A stretch of 64,000 nucleotides of DNA, taken from positions 1 through 64,000 of the forward strand of contig JAJSRW010001615.1 of assembly GCA_022414725.1 (NCBI GenBank), read 5' to 3'. Shown here in pieces: positions 36,401 through 44,878 of the stretch. Under the pieces are notes generated by a model. It was not told the DNA's origin, did not search any database, and saw only the letters and a list, made by a program, of their open reading frames with translations. A program made the translations under genes and the position numbers. Each line of letters begins with the position of its first letter. Within the stretch, counting starts at the first letter, position 1. Origin of the DNA: Microglena sp. YARC (Eukaryota > Chlorophyta > Chlorophyceae > Chlamydomonadales > Chlamydomonadaceae).

Positions 36401-39400
36401 AACGATGCACTGAAGACATCAAACCAAAACGGCCACGTGGGTGGCATGGCATGGGGTGGGAAGGGGTGGTATGGGGTGGCGTTGGGCGCCAGTATTGTAC
36501 TAGCTAACGATGCACTGAAGACATCAAACCAAAACGGCCACGTGGGTGGCATGGCATGGGGTGGGAAGGGGTGGTATGGGGTGGCGTTGGGCACCAGTAT
36601 TGTACTAGCTAACGATGCACTGAAGACACCAAACCAAAACGGCCACGTGGGTGGCATGGCATGGGGTGGGAAGGGGTGGTATGAGGTGGCGTTGGGCGCC
36701 AGTATTGTACTAGCTAACGATGCACTGAAGACATCAAACCAAAGTGGCCACTTACCGAAATGGGGGGGTGTGGGTGGCATGGCGTGGGGTGGGTACCAGC
36801 ACTGTATGAGTTCATGATGCACTGAAAGCAGCTAACAAAACCGAACCAAAACGGCCATGTATCGGCATGGGGTGGTGTGGGTGGCATGGCGTGGGGTGGG
36901 TATTAGCACTGTTTGAGTTCATGATGCACTGAAAGCAGCTAACAAAACCAAACCAAAACGGCCACGTACCGGCATGGGGTGGTGTGGGTGGCATGGCGTG
37001 GGGTGGGTACCAGCACTGTTTGAGTTCATGATGCACTGAAAGCAGCTAACAAAATCAAACCAAAACGGCCACGTACCGGCATGAGGTGGCGTGGGTGGCA
37101 AGGCGTGGGGTGGTAACCAGTATTGTACCCAAGTTAACGATGCACTGAAGACACCAAACCAAACCAAAACGGCCACGTACCGGCATGAGGTGGCGTGGGT
37201 GGCATGGCGTGGGGCGGTAACCAGTATTGTACCCAAGTTAACGATGCACTGAAGACACCAAACCAAACCAAAACGGACACCTACCGGCATGGGGTGGCGT
37301 GGGTGGCATGGCGTGGGGCGGTAACCAGTATTGTACCCAAGTTAACGATGCACTGAAGATCCCTAGCAATTAACCAAAACGGCCACCTACCATAGGGAGG
37401 GACTTGTGGAGATACGCAAGAGCCCCAGCAATATTGATGCACCATCGAAGACCATCCATGGGAGAGTACAGCTGCTTATGTGGCGTCATCATTTGCATCA
37501 TCACCAGATTCTGCAGTGTCCCACCCTGAAAGTGATACACACAGTCTGATGTTGAATGATTCACACATAGGGCCTGGTTGGTTTGGTTTGGTTTGGGGTA
37601 GCATCATTTGGGTTGGGCTGGGTTGGTTTGGGATAAGCTGGGCTGGGTTGGGTTTGGCTTGCATGGGGTGGTGGGAGAGTACAACTGCCTTAGCGTCATC
37701 TTTTTTTTTTTTTTTTTTAACTTCATAATTTCATTATTTCATTATGCTTAAGAGACATCATCCCCAGATTAAAATTCATCAATGGGGTTCAGTTCATCAA
37801 AACTACAAGACAGTGAACCACCTGCCCCCCTGGCCTCCTGGCTCCTGGCCCACTGGCCCTCTGGCCTACCTACAAGATAGTGAACCACCTGCCCCCCTGC
37901 CCCCTGGCCTCCTGGCCCACTGGCCTACCTACAAGACAGTGAACCACCTGCCCCCCTGCCCCCCTGGCCTCCTGGCTCCTGGCCCACTGGCCTACCTACA
38001 AGACAGTGAACCACCTGCCCCCCTGCCCCCCTGGCCTCCTGGCTCCTGGCCCACTGGCCTACCTACAAGACAGTGAACCACCTGCCCCCTGGCCTCCTGG
38101 CTCCTGGCCCACTGGCCCTCTGGCCCTCTGGCCTACCTACAAGCAGTGAACCACCTGCCCCCCTGCCCCCCTGGCCTCCTGGCTCCTGGCCCACTGGCCT
38201 ACCTACAAGACAGTGAACCACCTGCCCCCCTGCCCCCCTGGCCTCCTGGCTCCTGGCCCACTGGCCCTCTGGCCTACCTACAAGACAGTGAACCACCTGC
38301 CCCCCTGCCCCCCTGGCCTCCTGGCTCCTGGCCCACTGGCCTACCTACAAGACAGTGAACCACCTGCCCCCCTGCCCCCCTGGCCTCCTGGCTCCTGGCC
38401 CACTGGCCTACCTACAAGACAGTGAACCACCTGCCCCCCTGCCCCCCTGGCCTCCTGGCTCCTGGCTCCTGGCCCACTGGCCCTCTGGCCTACCTACAAG
38501 ACAGTGAACCACCTGCCCCCCTGCCCCCCTGGCCTCCTGGCTCCTGGCCCACTGGCCTACCTACAAGACAGTGAACCACCTGCCCCCCTGCCCCCCTGGC
38601 GTCCTGGCTCCTGGCCCACTGGCCTACCTACAAGAGAACCCCATTGAAAAAGCTTTTTAGACCTTCCTGTCATGGTTGGGCAAGTCCCTTTGGCCTACTT
38701 GGCCTACCCCTGGACTGCAACATCCATCCATCCAAATGATGCACAGAGCCTGGTGTTGAATGAGAAAACTTGGGTGAGGAATAAATATGGCATGCAATTT
38801 AATGATAAAATTCATAAATTAATGATATGTCTCCAATGGTGCATAATCCCCAAAACGCCCTAATTCGGGAAAAGAGTGTAGGACAGAGCCGTACACACCC
38901 CAAAATGCTCAGAATCGAATTTTGAGTAGATAGCGTTTCTCATCAGTGTTTCAGCTAGACGCGCAGCTATTTTTTGTTCTGATGGGCATTCGGTCGGGAG
39001 CAGCCCAGGCCGGCAGGCAGTTGGCAGAACACGAGATGTACGAAATATTTTGGGACAAATTCAATCCGCGTCAAATAAAAGGTTGCGCGAGATATCGCGA
39101 AACAAGTTTCCGCGGGACAAAAGGCATATCTAGCCCCTACCGCAAGGTCGGAGGCTGCGCTTCAGCCTCGGCTTCTGAGTGAACTGCAATAGCAATTCCA
39201 CCTGCCATTTCGGCCGATACCAGCGTTCCACCTGCCAGTTCGGTCTATACCTGGAAAATTTCCAAATCAAAATCTTCTGATGTCGATGTTTGATGAGAAA
39301 AGAAAAAAAAGTTTGTTTTTTGAATATTTTTTTTAATTGGGATTTGAAATTTGAAATTTCAATTTTTTTCGAAAAGTGATTCCGTTCCCTTCGCTGAAAA

Positions 39401-42229
39401 GACTGAGACACAAAACGATGCAGTTGCGGCTGTGCAGCTTGTAAACTAATTAGGGACTCCTAAATTGGCCCAAAATGTGCAAATACCCAGTGATTTTTGG
39501 CTTTGTACAGTCTGTACTGCCTGCACAGTATCTTCCATAACCTGCTGCGACAATGACTTGAAATGGAAGATGTGAAAAACAGGCCTACCTAATTCAATTT
39601 TCAAAAAAATTAAATTGACTGCGTTTGGCTCAGTCCATTATTTGTGTAAAATCAGTCCTGAATTAGGGACCCCCATAGTGAAGAAAAAAAAGGGTTTACT
39701 TCATCTGGTTCAAACACCCTGAGCATACCCAAATCCAAGTATTTATATGTTGAGCTGATGTGGTTAAGCAACTTAGTAGCATTTTTTTGTTTTCACCGGA
39801 CTATAGTCCATGGGTCTAAACCTTCTGTCCCAAAAGGCCAATAATTAGGCACCATTGGAGATAAGTATCAAAAAGTGGGTTTTGTAGCTTATGGTTTTAG
39901 GCCTCCTCCAGTGACAGCATCTTTATAGCTCCTATAGCTTATAAGAGCCATTTAGGGCGAAACTTTATCATTACTTTCATAACGGCAATTTGGACCAAAA
40001 TGGGGTCAAAAGTATATATATATATATATATATAGCGGAGAAAAAAACTGCTAACTTGAGCGATTAACAACACAAAGCGTCACGCATATATGATAACTAT
40101 CCAGGGGTAACTGAATAGGTTACTGGGACTCGCCCAACAAAAACCAATCATGATCAGAGCTTTTTTTTTGCGGAGCCCGCCCTCCAGACTTGCGCAGTTG
40201 AGGAGTGCTATCTTGGATTCCATGTTAGAGTACCACACACACAAACACACACACACCTCACTCACCCAGACACCCCCCCACACACCTCTGCAGTTGAGGA
40301 GTACTGCCTTGGATTCCATGCTAGAGTCCACCTTTCCTTTCCAACTTCTGTCCTCCTCCACCACTTCCTTCCGCCCCTCGTAACCTTCTCCCCCCACTGG
40401 CATTGCCCGAGGACCCCCTCTGATAGCTTCCTAAAGACATGCCGACTTGGCATACGTCTTTCTTTCTTTCTTTCTGAATGCAGTCTGCTCTGAGGAGCTG
40501 CAGTAGTGCTCATTGTTTTTTTTCGTGCAACATGTTGCAAATTGAGCGACGCGCTGCACCCTGAACCCCGCGGAGCACGGAGGTCAATGGGGTCTGGGGG
40601 GGGCATTACTGACTAGTTTAGCCGGACCCATGCGCCACCAAGCAATGACGGAATGGCGAGGCGACGTTGGAAATCCAAAACAGAGGTTGTACCAGGAGTA
40701 AAATAAATTGACCCCTTATGCCTCAAATACTCACCCACCCACATTACCCACCCATTCACCCCCCCACATGACCCACCCATTCACACACCCACACTACCCA
40801 CCCATTCACACACACATATTACCCACCCATTTACCCACCCATACAAAAGAACAGTGGTTGTAGTAGTGTGTACACTACTCATGTTTACTCCGCCCACAAA
40901 TGGTCACCAGCCTGCAGACTGTGAAAACATACACGAGGTCAACTCACCTCCATCATCTCACAGACCAAGAAAATTGAGTTTCTGCGCTTCTTCGCATCAC
41001 TTGTGTCGGACGATCCAAAGCCAATGTAGCGCATGATGTTGGGGTGCTCAAGCTTGCGAAGGAGATTAACCTGGAGCACGACATCCACAATGTCAATGTG
41101 AATGCATGTATGTATGTATGTATGTTTGTTTTTCTGTCTGTATGTTCCAATCCAGGGGTAGGCCAAATAGGGACTTGCCCAACTATGACAGGAATGGTCA
41201 AGCTTGTGCAGGAGAACAACCTGGAGCATGGCATCCACAATGTGAATGTGTCTGTTTGTATGTATGTATGTATGTATGTATGTATGTATGTATGTATGTA
41301 TGTATGTGTTTATGTATTTACGTACGTATGTGTTTACGTATGTATGTATGTATGTATGTATGTATGTATGTATGTATGTATGTATGTATGTGTTTATGTA
41401 TTTACGTACGTATGTGTTTATGTATGTATGTATGTATGTATGTATGTATGTATGTATGTATGTATGTATGTATGTATGTACGAGTTTATGTATTTACGTA
41501 CGTATGTGTTTATGTATGTATGTATGTATGTATGTATGTATGTATGTATGTATGTATGTATGTATGTATGTATTTATGTATGTATGTGTTTATGTATTTA
41601 CGTATGTATGTGTTTATGTATGTATGTATGTATGTATGTATGTGTGTATGTATGTATGTATGTATGTATGTATGTGTTTATGTATTTACGTACGTATGTG
41701 TGTATGTATGTATGTATGTATGTATGTATGTATGTATGTATGTATGTATGTATGTATGCATGTATGTTTTCTGTATGTATGCTCCAATCCAGGGGTAGGC
41801 CAAATAGGGACTTGCCCAACCGTGACAGGAATGCTCATTCTTGCGCAGGAGATTAACCTGGAGCACGACATCCACAATGCAAATGTGTCTGTCTGCTTGT
41901 CTGTTTGTCTGTCTGTCTGTTTTTCTGTGTGTTTTTCTGTATGTATGTTCCAATCCAGGGGTAGGCCAAATAAGGTCTTGCCCAACCGTGACAGGAATGA
42001 TTAAGCTTGCGCAGGAGAACAGCCTGGAGCATGACATCCACAATGTCAAGGTGTCTGTCTGTCTGCCTGTCTGTGTGTGTGTCTGTCTGTCTGTTTTTCT
42101 GTCTGTATGTTCTAATCCAGGGGTTAGCCAAATAGGGGCTTGCCCAACCGTGACAGGAATGCTCAAGCTTGCGCAGGAGATTAACCTGGAGCACGACATC
42201 CACAATGCAAATGTGTCCATCTGTTTGCC

Positions 42230-42286
<57 letters not shown>

Positions 42287-44588
42287 GTTTTTCTGTCTGT
42301 ATGTTCCAATCCAGGGGTAAGCCAAATAGGGACATGCCCGACCGTGACAGGAATGCTCAAGCTTGCGCAGGAGAACAACCTGGAGCACAACATCCAAATT
42401 GTGAATGGATATATTGCATTGCATTGTGTGTGGTAGCAGTGATTACATTGTCTGTGAGAGCAGTGATTGCACTGTATGTGAAGTAGGCATTTTCATTTCA
42501 GCGATCATTGTTGCACTCATTTAAATGCTAAAGCTTGTGCAGGAGGACAACCTGGAGCATGGTATCCAAAATGTGAATGGATATATTGAATTGCATTGTA
42601 TTTTATAGCAGGCATTGCCGTTCCAGCGATCAATGTTACACTCATTTGAAAGCTCAAGCTTGCGCAGGAGAACAACCTGAAGCATGTCAATTCTTAAAAC
42701 CACGCCCCACCAGGCGTTATCATTGTTATGCTGTTGTGTTATTGTGCTGTGCTGTGTTGTGTTGTGTTGTACTCTAACTGGAGTGGTGCTCAGGTACAAT
42801 GTGCAAGCTGATGCCATGCATAACATACCTCACTCACGAAGCTGTTGTGTTGTTGTGTTTTAGTGCTGTGCTGTGCTGTGTCCTTGTGTTGTGCTGTTTG
42901 CATGTGGTGCTTACGTGCAATGTGCAAGCTGATGCCATGCATGATGCATTACATACCTCCAGGGTTTTTCCCCCCCTATATATAGCGATCGCTAGTTTTG
43001 ACCCCGTTTTTGAAAATTGGCGCTGTACAAATGTAAAAAATGGTTTTTGTTTCGCCATAAAAATCTTTAAAAAGCACTGAAAACGCTGTCCCTAGAGGAG
43101 GCCTATACCCTTCAGCTAGAAAAAAACCTCTTTCAGATTTGGAAAAAAAGCCCTGCATACCTCACTCATAAAGCTGTCAACGTCATCAGGATTCTGCATG
43201 ATGCCAGGCTTCAGCTTCTTCACCGCCACGGTATTTTTCTCTCCTCCTTTGTCTGTGTACTCGCACTTTTCAACATAAGCAAAAGCACCTTCACCTAAAA
43301 CATCAAGTGGGAGGAGGGCGTGGGTGAGGGATACACTTGTGTGAGTTTGTCTGTGTACTCGCGCTTTCCAACAAACGCAAAAGCACCTTCACCTAAAGCA
43401 ACAAGTGGGTGGAGGGCATGAGCGAGGGAGACACAATTGTGTGAGTTTTTCTGTGTACTCGCACTTTTCAACAAACGCAAAAGCACCTTCACCTGAAGCA
43501 TTAAGTGAGATGAGGCCATGGGTGGAGGGATACACTTGTGTGAGTGCGTCTGTGTACTTGCGCTTTCCAACAAAAGTAAAAGCACCTTCACCTAAAGCAA
43601 CAAGTGGGTGGAGGGCATGAGCGAGGGAGACACGATTGTGTGAGTGCGTCTGTGTACTCGCATTTTTCAAAAAAGCAAAAGCACCATCCCCTAAAGCATC
43701 AAGTGAGAGGAGGCCATGGGTGGGGGAGATACGATTGTGTGAGTTTGTCAGTGCACTCGCACTTTCCAATGAAAGCAAAAGCACCTTCCTCTAAAGCAAC
43801 AAGCAAGTGGAGGGCATGAGCGAGGGAGACACGATTGTGTGAGTTTGTCTGTGTGCTCGCACTTTTCAACAAAAGCAAAGCACCTTCCCATGAAGCAACA
43901 AGCAAGTGGAGGGCATGGGTGGGGGAGATACGATTGTGTGAGTTTGTCTGTGTACTCACACTTTTCAACAAACACAAAAGCACCTTCACCTAAATCACCA
44001 AGTGGGTGGAGGGCGTGGGTGGGGGAGGTCCAATTGTGTGAGTTTGTGTGTGTATGCGTATTTATACGTATGTGTATGTGTGTGCATATGTGTGTGTATG
44101 TGTGTGTGTATGCGTATCAGTGTTTGTTTATGCTCGTGTGTATGTTCATGCCTGTGTATTCGTAAGTGCGTGTGTGTGAAAGTGTGGGTAACCCCTTAGG
44201 AAAGTCTCATGACAATATGAAATTCCATGGATGTATGCGATATAGCTTTACAGTTGTTGAAAACACATGTATGGTGGCAACACATCTCATAGTGGCCGGG
44301 ACCGGCATATCATGTTATGTCGACCAAAGGCGAGTATAATATCATATGATATCATACAAATTGCATCATATGATATTGTATATAAATGGTAACTTTGGCC
44401 TAGTCAGACTTCCGGCATCATATGTTATCGTTTGATATCATGTGATGACACGATATCATATGATATGGTATTGCCGTTCCCTACTTATGTGTGGTGTGTG
44501 GTGTGGTACGTGTGGACCAGAGACCCTGGCCACAGTATGCAGGTCAGCTTGAATCTGCGCGGTGAGTAAGGGTGGTCTGGGAAGGTGC

Positions 44589-44623
<35 letters not shown>

Positions 44624-44831
44624 TGGTTGTGGTGTGTGTTGTGCTGTGTTGTGTGTGTGTGGTGTGTGTGGTGTGGTACGTGTGGACTATAGAGCCCCTG
44701 GCCACAGTCTACAGGTCAGCTTGAATCCGCGTGGTGAGTAAGGGTGGTCTAAGAGGGTGCGGTGTGTGTGTGTGTGTGTGTGTGGTGTGGTATGGTTGTG
44801 GTGTGTGGTGTGGTGTGTGGTGTGTGTGTGT

Positions 44832-44878
<47 letters not shown>

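Noticed and set aside
36103..36822. 239-codon and 216-codon frames on opposite strands
   Set aside because: Products of a 105-bp tandem unit, a multiple of three; part of kinase intron 4.
41044..42004. Cys/Tyr/Met/Val-rich frames of 230-270 codons
   Set aside because: (TATG)n read in three frames; the unit has no stop codon.
43405..43819. Small plus-strand genes (MGGGHERGRHNCVSFSVYSHF type)
   Set aside because: Antisense reading of the exon 2 edge repeats, repeated with the 99-bp unit.
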